The notes beneath the pieces are model-generated. The model ran no database searches, was not told the DNA's origin, and worked only from the letters and a program-made list of their open reading frames with translations. A program made the position numbers and the translations under genes. Positions 1-7,504 of a stretch of 30,401 nucleotides of DNA are shown here, one piece after another (position 1 is the stretch's first letter; each line of letters starts with the position of its first letter). Source of the stretch: a virus; the IMG/VR virus record IMGVR_UViG_3300025137_000173, positions 1 through 30,401 of that record; one strand, given 5' to 3'.

Positions 1-653
1 AAAAGATAAGAAAAGATAGCTTCATTGTTAGGATAGAAAAAATCAGTCTCGTTGTGAGTGTTTCTTATAGTTTCAATGAGCTCTACACATCTTGGTAGTC
101 TTTCTAAAAATTTTATTTTTTTAATATGTTCACTTTTTCCAATCATAATTCCTGTGTTGATTACGTTACAATCACTATGACCTAACATTTGTTGAGTTAT
201 AAAAAACTTACAAGTAGGGTTCTTTTTTGCGATTTCAAATATAACACTCTCGGTTAAATCTTTTGTTACAATATCTTCGTTACTATCTTTGACAGCAATA
301 CCTTTAGATAAATCTATTTCTTTAAATATATTTTTTTTAGTATTGAAAACTACGTCCATATCAACATACATTATTTCATCATATTTTTCAGCAAGGTTAG
401 CCATAAGTATATGTTTAAATAAATTTACATTAACAAAGTTATCTTCATCACTATTGAAAGTATTAGTAGCTAGTTTTCTAATGCTTGGATTTACTTTATC
501 ATAATATATAAAATCTACTTCAATACTATCTGCATAGTCTTTTTTATTTTTAATAAGTCTATCTAAATATTCTTCTACATTTAATTGATTATTGCGTTCA
601 TGTTTGTAGTAGACATCCATCTGCTCATAGTAGGTAAATATAACTCTTTTCAT
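1..653 (-). CDS. Glycosyltransferase, GT-A fold, GT8-like (partial, 3' end outside window)
   Basis: The frame runs open from an ATG at 653 down to base 1, giving 217 codons without a stop, so the gene is cut by the window edge. The start overlaps the stop of the upstream methyltransferase gene as ATGA, which supports it. The protein opens MKRVIFTYYE. It has the sequence IMYVDMDVVF, whose Asp-Met-Asp (residues 98-100) fits the DxD metal and nucleotide-sugar binding motif of GT-A enzymes after a hydrophobic strand. Further on, NTGIMIG (about residue 166) resembles the conserved Asn-Thr-Gly motif of GT8-like enzymes. It would transfer a sugar from an activated donor in the host cytoplasm; the acceptor (tail fibre, baseplate protein or host glycan) is unknown. 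It is the last visible gene of a fibre-linked sugar cassette. Confidence 0.75.
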   Translation of the reverse strand, partial: MKRVIFTYYEQMDVYYKHERNNQLNVEEYLDRLIKNKKDYADSIEVDFIYYDKVNPSIRKLATNTFNSDEDNFVNVNLFKHILMANLAEKYDEIMYVDMDVVFNTKKNIFKEIDLSKGIAVKDSNEDIVTKDLTESVIFEIAKKNPTCKFFITQQMLGHSDCNVINTGIMIGKSEHIKKIKFLERLPRCVELIETIRNTHNETDFFYPNNEAIFSYL

Positions 654-1282
654 TTGCCTATTACCATATATCTTTCATACTTTTCTGTCTTCAAAACATC
701 TTTAAATAATACATCATTAAGTTTTAGATACTCTACAAACTCATCAAGTGATTTAGAAGTATTTACATGACTATTTATTTCTACATAATTGTTAGATTGT
801 AAGACCACTACTGCATCTTTATCTTTTAAGTTATTCATCAATTGAATATCTTCTTTGCTCATATGCTCACAAGAAGTGTTAATGATAACATCCCACTTTT
901 TGCTTTTCTTGTTTTGAATAAAATAATCTACTGCATCTTTACATCTAACCATTACATCTGGTGATGGGTTAAATTTCTTAGCTATGTTTTTTGTAAAATC
1001 ATCGGAATCTACTAAAGTAATTTTACCTTTAAATCCATTTTCTTTTAACATACTCCCTAATAAACCATACCAAGATCCAGCGATAAGAATATGTTCTTTA
1101 TTTTTTATAAAAGAAAGAGATTCTCTAACTAACCATTCCTTACTTTTAAATTGATTTTCATTTACAGAATTAATTATATCTACTATTCTATAAAGGTCTA
1201 CTTCTTTATTGTATCTCGATCTTTGATAGATTTCTAAAACTACGTCTAAAGCTTTTTTGTATATAAATTCTTTATAACTCAT
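650..1282 (-). CDS. Class I SAM-dependent methyltransferase-like protein
   Basis: The 210-residue protein has a Rossmann-like core. HILIAGSWYGLLG (residues 64-76) fits the glycine-rich SAM-binding motif I, ITLVDSDDF (88-96) ends the second strand with the acidic residue that usually binds the SAM ribose, and DVIINTSCEHM (131-141) fits the motif IV region. The N-terminal 60 residues are helical and charged. It lies between two glycosyltransferase-like genes, overlapping the upstream one by 11 bases and the downstream one by 4 (ATGA), so the three are probably translated together. The context suggests methylation of a sugar or of a virion or host-surface component, but the substrate is not visible. 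The methyltransferase fold is fairly safe; the role is inference. Confidence 0.7.
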   Translation of the reverse strand: MSYKEFIYKKALDVVLEIYQRSRYNKEVDLYRIVDIINSVNENQFKSKEWLVRESLSFIKNKEHILIAGSWYGLLGSMLKENGFKGKITLVDSDDFTKNIAKKFNPSPDVMVRCKDAVDYFIQNKKSKKWDVIINTSCEHMSKEDIQLMNNLKDKDAVVVLQSNNYVEINSHVNTSKSLDEFVEYLKLNDVLFKDVLKTEKYERYMVIGK

Positions 1283-1892
1283 ACATTAATCCATTATACA
1301 AATCTATTGGACAGTTGGGTTTTGGATCTTTTACAATACTAACTAATCCATCTTCAAAAAGATTATAATTAAATTTTTCATGTACAATGAATCTATCAAT
1401 ACCAGAATACTTTCTCATGAAGTAATCTTTATTGGAACAAAAATGGTTCCAAATATGATCTTGTTCTTTTGCTTTCCATGTTATTACTGAACTGTTAACT
1501 GTTACATCATAAGCATGTTCTGCCATGTACAAATCTTTTTTAGAATAATTATTCAAAATTGTTAGTCCATCCCAAAAGAGCTTATCAGAAAAATAATCTT
1601 TTATGTTTATATCTAGATCAAAAAACAAACAAGAACCTCGATAAGGCATTGCTTCAGAAAACAAAGCTAGCTTAGGCCACCATTTTTTAAGGGAAGATAT
1701 GGGATTGATAATATAAATGTAATTGTTGATATGATACCAATCGTCTGTATAACACCAAAATTTACTGTAAGGAAAGTATTGTATCAGGTCATTATATAAT
1801 TTATTTACGTGTTTATAAGAATATAGATCACCAACTTTTACAAATATAATATTATTGGGTGGATTCATTTTGCAAAAACTCATATAAATCAT
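1272..1892 (-). CDS. Glycosyltransferase-like protein with DxD motif
   Basis: This protein of up to 206 residues begins its folded part at NNIIFVKVGDLYS, a typical first strand of a GT-A sugar transferase, and has CLFFDLDINI (residues 88-97), where Asp-Leu-Asp fits the metal-binding DxD motif. NSSVITWK (133-140) resembles the segment after the active site in related enzymes. The start is uncertain: codons 1, 4 and 9 are all ATG, none has a clear ribosome binding site, and the ninth (base 1868) would cut the overlap with the upstream coiled-coil gene from 41 to 17 bases. The gene ends 11 bases inside the methyltransferase gene. Acceptor and sugar are unknown; likely modification of virion fibres or host surface glycans. 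Confidence 0.65.
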   Translation of the reverse strand: MIYMSFCKMNPPNNIIFVKVGDLYSYKHVNKLYNDLIQYFPYSKFWCYTDDWYHINNYIYIINPISSLKKWWPKLALFSEAMPYRGSCLFFDLDINIKDYFSDKLFWDGLTILNNYSKKDLYMAEHAYDVTVNSSVITWKAKEQDHIWNHFCSNKDYFMRKYSGIDRFIVHEKFNYNLFEDGLVSIVKDPKPNCPIDLYNGLMYEL

Positions 1893-2745
1893 TTACAATA
1901 GCATAGCATTGAACAATAGATTTTGCTTTTCTTAATCTCAATTTAAATTCTCTAGGAGCTTTAGCAATTGTATCTACTTCAAATAGTGCTAATTTAAATT
2001 TAAAAATATCATCTGGATCTTGATTTCTTTCAAAGGTATCTACTATCATCTCTTGAATTTTAGTTTGATAAGATCTCTCAAATTTTTGAGTTATCTCTTG
2101 TTCCATAATACTTTCAGCTTGATTTAGCTTTACTTGCTTTTCTTTTTGTTTTTGTGCCGCTTCCTGAATTATTTTTTGTTTGGCTTTAACTCCAGATTCT
2201 TGTTTTTTCAACTTCTCCCATTGGTGATTCACATCTTTATATCTAGTTTCTAATTCAAACCTTTTACCTTCTAATTCAGTTTCCTTATTCTGTCTATACT
2301 CATCCACTTGATCATATCGCTTTTTGGTTTCATTATCAATCTCATCATATTTCTTTTTGGTTTGAGTTTCTAAATCGAGTGTTAATTGTTGTTTATGTTT
2401 ATCCAGCTTTTTCCATTGAGCATCTGATTGCTCAAACATTCTTTTCAGTTGTTCTTCTCTTTCATCAAGTCGCTGCATGCGTATATCTAATTTAGCATTT
2501 ACAATTTTGTCTATAGCCCTTACACTATTTAACTTATATAATGCAGTCGCATCTACAATTTTTTTCTTAGTCCAACCCTTTTTCCGAACGGCTTCATAGT
2601 ACGCATCGCCTTTGCGTACTTCAACTTCCATTTCTTGTACTTGAGGTTTTTCTTCTCTTTGATCACTAAACAATACTATTAGAGAATCTTGTTGTGGGTT
2701 TGCATAACGAACTTCATGAATTACAATATGATTATTATTAAACAT
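1852..2745 (-). CDS. Coiled-coil protein of unknown function, fibre-gene neighbour
   Basis: I do not recognise this 297-residue protein by name. Residues 1-80 look globular, with an N-terminal strand region and a short basic segment (KKGWTKKK, about 56-63). Residues about 85-235 are almost entirely charged heptad-like sequence rich in Lys, Glu, Gln and Asp, with an internal repeat seen as KKYDEIDNET followed by KKRYDQVDEY (131-150), which predicts a long coiled coil. The C-terminal 60 residues look globular and helical. No signal peptide or membrane segment is seen. It lies between a fibre-linked structural gene and the sugar cassette, so a structural rod or an assembly chaperone for fibres is plausible but unproven. 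Confidence 0.6.
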   Translation of the reverse strand: MFNNNHIVIHEVRYANPQQDSLIVLFSDQREEKPQVQEMEVEVRKGDAYYEAVRKKGWTKKKIVDATALYKLNSVRAIDKIVNAKLDIRMQRLDEREEQLKRMFEQSDAQWKKLDKHKQQLTLDLETQTKKKYDEIDNETKKRYDQVDEYRQNKETELEGKRFELETRYKDVNHQWEKLKKQESGVKAKQKIIQEAAQKQKEKQVKLNQAESIMEQEITQKFERSYQTKIQEMIVDTFERNQDPDDIFKFKLALFEVDTIAKAPREFKLRLRKAKSIVQCYAIVNDLYEFLQNESTQ

Positions 2746-2755
2746 TATATACTTT

Positions 2756-3712
2756 CTATGTGTCTTTATATATCCTCAATCTATATGTATTAATAGTTTG
2801 AGCTGTACCATCTGGAAACTCTTGCGCGCGATAATCATCAGCATTTATTTGTCTTGTCTGATAATTACCACTGCCATCAAGTTTTGTATCAGTCATACCA
2901 GAACCTTTATTGTTCCCTGAACCATCTATATTATATCTTAACTTATAACTTGCGAGATTAACTGCTCCATATCTAACCCCATTAGTTAACAGAGTTTCTA
3001 TAGCAGTGCTGGTATATTCCTGAATATCATTATCTGTATTTATTTGTAATAGGTTAGGGTATGTAAATTGAGTAACAGCATCAGTTTTCATCAGGAAAAA
3101 AGAAGTTATATCTTGAGGTTGATCTACCGTTTCAGGGATACCACCAGCTGTAAACAATGATGTATTTGCTCTTGTATCTTTGAATACAACATTAGAAGAA
3201 ACATTAGTGTGATCTGAAAGAGAGGTACTAGTATGAATTCTATATGTACCAGGCTGGTCTCCTGAACTTACTAAAACATCAATAGCTGGTTTAATAAAAG
3301 TATCATAAAAATCTGTCTTGGACATAGCTTGAATGTTATTGCTGCTATCCAAATAACAAGGAAAAGCTTTATTAGCCGTATCGCTAAGATCACTAACTGT
3401 GTCTGTAGCTTGTAGTATTCTTTGAAAGGTAACAGTAACGCTTCCTGGCTCTGCCGTTGAAGATTCAGCAGGTGCAGAAGACGCACCAGATGAAGAAACT
3501 CCAGCTGTGGTTCTTGTATCTGATAAAGTGGCTAGTGCACTACCATCATTAGTAGCAGAGATAGATAAATTTACTGAGGGGCTGGTTCCATACAAGTAAG
3601 CAGTCTGATTAATGATCGCAGTCAGCTCTGCACTTGAAACAGCTTGTATGTTGAAATTTGGGTTAGCGTTAGTTCCATCATTTACTAGCTTGAGAGGAGT
3701 TCTAGCAGTCAT
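2756..3712 (-). CDS. Putative tail fibre-associated structural protein
   Basis: The 318-residue protein starts MTARTPLKLVNDG and is rich in Ser, Thr, Asn and Asp, with few Cys or long hydrophobic stretches, as is usual for phage fibre and baseplate-decoration proteins. A flexible Ser/Ala/Pro linker (about residues 70-92) separates a short N-terminal part from a larger C-terminal domain that ends in NTYRLRIYKDT. It has a strong purine-rich ribosome binding site (AGAGGGGGG) before the start and lies 11 bases after the long tail-fibre gene. It resembles proteins found beside fibre genes in marine T4-like phages, but I cannot assign a T4 gene number. It could be a fibre tip, a fibre adaptor or a second short fibre. 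Confidence 0.55.
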   Translation of the reverse strand: MTARTPLKLVNDGTNANPNFNIQAVSSAELTAIINQTAYLYGTSPSVNLSISATNDGSALATLSDTRTTAGVSSSGASSAPAESSTAEPGSVTVTFQRILQATDTVSDLSDTANKAFPCYLDSSNNIQAMSKTDFYDTFIKPAIDVLVSSGDQPGTYRIHTSTSLSDHTNVSSNVVFKDTRANTSLFTAGGIPETVDQPQDITSFFLMKTDAVTQFTYPNLLQINTDNDIQEYTSTAIETLLTNGVRYGAVNLASYKLRYNIDGSGNNKGSGMTDTKLDGSGNYQTRQINADDYRAQEFPDGTAQTINTYRLRIYKDT

Positions 3713-3723
3713 ATATCCCCCCT

Positions 3724-5619
3724 CTAGTTAGATGTTGATAAGCTGATAATGGTTTTTACAGTTGTTCCAGCTGAGTTCTTTATTAACAACGTACCTCCTA
3801 CAGCCGCATTTACATCAATTGTCAACTTCCATGGATTTCCAGAAGTATCGAGAGTGGTAGAAACATTGTTCCCACCTTCAAATTGGATAGCTCTACTTCC
3901 TTCCACATTGGCAGTAGAAGCTGCATCACCTCTTATTATCCATTTGTTATAATTATCATACCTATCATCTAAGTCATCACTAGAGATTGCTGATATGTGG
4001 CCTCGTGCATCAACTGTTAATGATTTAATATATTGACCATCTTCAGTACCTGTCTGACCATAAGTGTTGGCAGTTACACCTGAGAATGGGTGTGTGATAG
4101 CTATTGATTTATTACTATCTTGATTTAGTCCAAAAAATGAAGAGTCACCAGTACTATCGATTGATAAGAAGTTATCTGTCTTAATAGAAATGGTACTATT
4201 GTTAATTGTTGGTGTGTTGGTAAAGTTATTATAATTTAAATAATAAGTACCTTGTTGATCATCTAATGTATCTGCATCTACATTTAAGTTATCAATATAT
4301 GACTTAATAATTTTATTTTGTATATCTGAATCAGTTCTTGTAGAAGTATAATAAAGGTTAGTAGTACCTTCAGATAATCCATCAGTTGTATTTGCTCCTA
4401 GACCAATGGTTTCGTTAAATGTCTGACCATCAGATGTAGCAATCGAAAGTACACCAGTAGCATTGTTGAAATCAACACTATCAATACCTGCAACATTTGC
4501 TGTAGAGGCAGAAGTTATTTGACCTCTTGCATTAACAGTAAGAACAGGTATGGCAGTCGAACTACCATAAGACCCAGATGGAATAGCTGGTGATAAATTA
4601 GTGAGTTTAAACTCACCAGTTCCTTGAGTATAAGTTAATCCAGTTCCTGCTATAAACCTGGCTCTAGAGTTTGTAGTAAAATTAGTTGTGTTAGAATCAA
4701 TAAGAACTTGAAGAGCTGAATCTGCTACTTTAAATCTATTAAGAATATCAGTACGATCACTGTCATCTCTCGCTATTGAAGATGTTCGATCACTATCTAT
4801 TCTAGCCCCTAGAGCTGTATCACCAGTATTAACTCTGTTAACAAAATATGTAAAGTTACTATCTGCTAAACTTCTAGCAAATACTCTTACAGATGAATCA
4901 CCAGCAGCAAAAGCTGAGAACTGAGAATCTAAGTTAACTGATGTTCCACTATCTAATAAATCCACTCTGAGTTTTAATTCATTGATAGCAGAGACTAAGT
5001 TACCTGTAGCTGAAGTCGCCAAAGAGCCCATCGTACCACGATTAGTGACAAGGCTGTTTAATGCATTTACTACAGTACTCTTTTGATCTGTAGTTAATGA
5101 GGCTAGATTTCCAAGGTCACTATCACGTTCTGCTTGTACACTATTGATAGCAGCAACCACTGTACTCTTTTGCTTGGTAGTAAGTGATGAAAGGGTACCT
5201 AAGTCGCTCTCCTGCATAGCTACTGCGCTATTGACAGCAGCCACTAATGTTCCACCTACTTTAGTATTTAAAGATGCAAATGCACCCATATCACTCTCAG
5301 CCATTGCAAGAGCACTATTGATTGCAGCAATGATAGTGGTTTGGACTTTTGTATTAAGGTTAGAGAATGGTTTACCTAAATCACTATCCACCATTACAAG
5401 TACATTATTAACAGCATCAACTAAACTTGAACCTGACTTTGTATTCAGACTTGCTCTGCTACCTTGGTTACTATCTACAGTGTTAAGTGCTGCAACAATC
5501 GTTGTTTTGACATCAGTAGTAAGTATATCCAAGTCGCCAATCGAATCAATGATCCGGTTAGTAGCCAGGCGGTGAGTGTTGACTGTATCAACTAATTCTA
5601 CGTGAGGTATCTTAGCCAT
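3724..5619 (-). CDS. Tail fibre protein with N-terminal 29-residue repeats
   Basis: This 631-residue protein has seven imperfect repeats of about 29 residues (about residues 30-220), each carrying a core like SLTTKQKSTVVAAINS followed by an acidic ESDLG or DSDLG turn. The next part is an Asp/Ser-rich coiled or fibrous region (DSDRT repeats, 270-320). The C-terminal half contains motifs common in trimeric phage fibres: LTVNARGQITSAS, TTNLYYTSTRTDSDI and SLTVDARGHISAIS. The composition and repeats indicate an elongated beta-rich trimeric fibre that contacts the host surface. The gene starts inside the end of the upstream small gene (8-base overlap), and a TATAAATA late promoter lies about 127 bases upstream. 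Which T4 fibre it replaces cannot be told from sequence alone. Confidence 0.8.
   Translation of the reverse strand: MAKIPHVELVDTVNTHRLATNRIIDSIGDLDILTTDVKTTIVAALNTVDSNQGSRASLNTKSGSSLVDAVNNVLVMVDSDLGKPFSNLNTKVQTTIIAAINSALAMAESDMGAFASLNTKVGGTLVAAVNSAVAMQESDLGTLSSLTTKQKSTVVAAINSVQAERDSDLGNLASLTTDQKSTVVNALNSLVTNRGTMGSLATSATGNLVSAINELKLRVDLLDSGTSVNLDSQFSAFAAGDSSVRVFARSLADSNFTYFVNRVNTGDTALGARIDSDRTSSIARDDSDRTDILNRFKVADSALQVLIDSNTTNFTTNSRARFIAGTGLTYTQGTGEFKLTNLSPAIPSGSYGSSTAIPVLTVNARGQITSASTANVAGIDSVDFNNATGVLSIATSDGQTFNETIGLGANTTDGLSEGTTNLYYTSTRTDSDIQNKIIKSYIDNLNVDADTLDDQQGTYYLNYNNFTNTPTINNSTISIKTDNFLSIDSTGDSSFFGLNQDSNKSIAITHPFSGVTANTYGQTGTEDGQYIKSLTVDARGHISAISSDDLDDRYDNYNKWIIRGDAASTANVEGSRAIQFEGGNNVSTTLDTSGNPWKLTIDVNAAVGGTLLIKNSAGTTVKTIISLSTSN
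4960..5532 (-). repeat. Seven imperfect 29-codon repeats in the tail fibre gene
   Basis: The encoded units follow the pattern SL-T-K---T-V-A-N-- with a following ESDLG/DSDLG turn, for example SLNTKVGGTLVAAVNSAV and SLTTKQKSTVVAAINSVQ. The units are clearly related in protein sequence but have diverged in DNA, so they look old rather than freshly duplicated. They would form a repeated shaft segment next to the attachment end. Confidence 0.75.
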
Positions 5620-5839
5620 TTATTTTCTCTAACAATTGTTTTAGCATTGATTTAATATCACCAACTTCAGATTTAAGATTATCTAACTCTTGTTTTTCTT
5701 TCAACTTATTTTGTCTTATTTTTTTATAATAATTAGAATTATGATTATTTATACTTACTATCATACCAGTATTTTCATTTCGGAAAAGGTTATTGTGTCC
5801 TTTAACAGGTGTTAAATAATCTTCTGGAGCTTCTATCAT
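5612..5839 (-). CDS. Small coiled-coil protein, unknown function
   Basis: A 75-residue protein is encoded between the 555-residue structural gene (ATGA overlap) and the tail-fibre gene (8-base overlap), which is good evidence for translation. Residues 1-35 are polar and include HNNLFRNENTGMIVSINN, a short segment that looks like a small beta hairpin. Residues about 38-73 form a charged heptad pattern (LKEKQELDNLKSEVGDIKSMLKQLL), predicting a short coiled coil. I know of similar small genes at this place in marine T4-like phages, but no function. A fibre-attachment clamp or small assembly helper is possible. An exact late-promoter sequence for the next gene lies within it. Confidence 0.65.
   Translation of the reverse strand: MIEAPEDYLTPVKGHNNLFRNENTGMIVSINNHNSNYYKKIRQNKLKEKQELDNLKSEVGDIKSMLKQLLEKING
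5746..5753 (-). promoter_or_regulatory. TATAAATA late-promoter match before the tail fibre gene
   Basis: This exact minus-strand TATAAATA lies within the 75-residue gene, ending 127 bases before the tail-fibre start. It would give the fibre and sugar-cassette genes their own late transcript. Because it is inside a coding region in AT-rich DNA, it is less certain than the intergenic copies. Confidence 0.45.
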
Positions 5840-7503
5840 ACTGTTGCTATAGTCCTTAAATTAGTAAATATTGGTACTTTAGTAGATCTAGAAGAATTCA
5901 AAGTAATTTTAATTTGATAGGTATTAAAATCTAATATGTCAAAAACATTAAACTCATATTGTCTAAAGGTATCGTGAAAACCTCTATCATTATAATTTGA
6001 AGCGTTAGGAGGATTGTTTGTTAAATTAAATGGAACCCAAGCTTGTTCTTGAATGTTACTTTCACTTCCAGGGGCGAGTGTTCTAAACCAACACTGGAAA
6101 TCAGTCCCCTCAGGCTTGATTGCATCTACTATAACTCTTATAGATGTTGCTGTATCTTCTAGTACATAAGCAATAGTAAGGTGCTTAGATGCAGTAGTTC
6201 CTCCATCTGAATTACTTTCTATAACATAAGGTAAAGTACTCATTGCATTTCTATTATTTGCAGAACCGCTTGAATCTTGATAATCAATAAAATGAGATAT
6301 AATATTTAACGAAGAAGCATTTACATTAAAATAAGGAGCAACATATTTGTTTTGAGTTTCTAATGTGACTCTAACTTTAGTTGAAACTTCTCCATTTAAT
6401 CTTGTTGCAGCTTCTTCTTGTTCTCTAGATGCTGCTAAATGTGGATCTTCAAAATAAGTAACATTATCAAACTCTATTGGAATTTTGGTATCAGTTTGAT
6501 ATGCAGTTTCCGAACCAGCGATAGATGTAGTTGTAGTAAAATCACCTTCTGCATACATTCTGGTCAAAGGAGGTGTGATCCTGGGCAATACCATTTTGAA
6601 TCCATCTATTGTATATTGTTCAGAAGCCAGTAAACTGGTACCTCCAGCTCTTATACTTGAATCCGCAGATTGCGCGAGAGTCATCGAGTAACCAAAAGCA
6701 TCCACAGCTGTGATAGTATGTGTCTTCAAAAGGTTAGCTCCAGATACACCATTTACTGTATCAGCACTATCTAAAGCTGTTGAATTTGATCTAAGTTTTA
6801 CTTTATCTCCAACTATAAATCCATGAGCAGGATGAATAACACTCATTGTAGTTGATCCTCCAGTAAACACTAATGGGTCAGCTGGATACTTAATAATATT
6901 ATCTGTGATAGTGTTTTCTGTCAGCGATTTCAGAGGTGGTGTATCTACTTCCATGTAAGCTACATTAAACTGGAAATTAAAACTTGCTCTATAAACTTTG
7001 AAAGCTAAGTCACTAGTTTGATCACCAGTCCATACTGTGCCGTTTGAAGATCTAAACAACACTCCACTATTAAGATCTTTAGTAACTAGTTTAGTTGTTG
7101 AACCAGCCACATGCTGTCCTTGAGTTCCTGACCAAACTTTGTAATGTCCTACTTTACCTGATGTAGCAAGTACAATAGCCATTTCTACATTTGCAGGGAC
7201 ATAAACAGGTTCTTTAAATGTAAATTTGTATTCAGTAGAAGAACTAAAAGTTTCAGATGCTATTGCTCTTATAGCAGCTGCGGTTGCAACAACTCTGGTT
7301 CCAGGAATAAATCTAGTAGCAGAGGGTGTTCCATTTACTGTTGGTCTTAACTCTAAAGTTATTGGAAGTTGTTCTTCACCTGTTGCAGGACCTCTTTGAA
7401 AAAAGACACCCACACTTGTAAGAACAGATCCACCTGGTTCAGTAACTCTGAACGTTTGTGCGAGTGGATTGAATTGATCTGTAAGTTGTAGTAATGCAGT
7501 CAT
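5836..7503 (-). CDS. Outer baseplate structural protein (marine T4-like family)
   Basis: The 555-residue protein starts with DQFNPLAQTFRVTEPGG and continues with SVGVFFQRGP and ITLELRPTVNGTPS, then EMAIVLATSGKVGHYKVW and GVLFRSSNGTVWTGDQTSDL (residues about 10-165). This strand-rich jelly-roll-like N-terminal domain is one I associate with baseplate or fibre-network proteins of T4-like marine phages that occur next to, or fused to, DUF4815 proteins. The C-terminal half (DFQCWFRTLAPGSE and the following 80 residues) looks like another compact beta domain. It follows the 443-residue gene after one base and overlaps the next gene by ATGA, so it is part of one operon. Probable role: peripheral baseplate component that carries or anchors fibres. 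Confidence 0.65.
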   Translation of the reverse strand: MTALLQLTDQFNPLAQTFRVTEPGGSVLTSVGVFFQRGPATGEEQLPITLELRPTVNGTPSATRFIPGTRVVATAAAIRAIASETFSSSTEYKFTFKEPVYVPANVEMAIVLATSGKVGHYKVWSGTQGQHVAGSTTKLVTKDLNSGVLFRSSNGTVWTGDQTSDLAFKVYRASFNFQFNVAYMEVDTPPLKSLTENTITDNIIKYPADPLVFTGGSTTMSVIHPAHGFIVGDKVKLRSNSTALDSADTVNGVSGANLLKTHTITAVDAFGYSMTLAQSADSSIRAGGTSLLASEQYTIDGFKMVLPRITPPLTRMYAEGDFTTTTSIAGSETAYQTDTKIPIEFDNVTYFEDPHLAASREQEEAATRLNGEVSTKVRVTLETQNKYVAPYFNVNASSLNIISHFIDYQDSSGSANNRNAMSTLPYVIESNSDGGTTASKHLTIAYVLEDTATSIRVIVDAIKPEGTDFQCWFRTLAPGSESNIQEQAWVPFNLTNNPPNASNYNDRGFHDTFRQYEFNVFDILDFNTYQIKITLNSSRSTKVPIFTNLRTIATV

Positions 7504-7504
7504 G

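Noticed and set aside
4960-5532. CRISPR-like or tandem DNA repeat array
   Set aside because: The periodic pattern is at protein level within a fibre gene; DNA units differ and there are no constant repeats with unique spacers.
5144-5575. 143-codon open frame on the plus strand
   Set aside because: It is antisense to the repeat part of the tail fibre; the regular repeats keep the opposite frame open, which explains its length.
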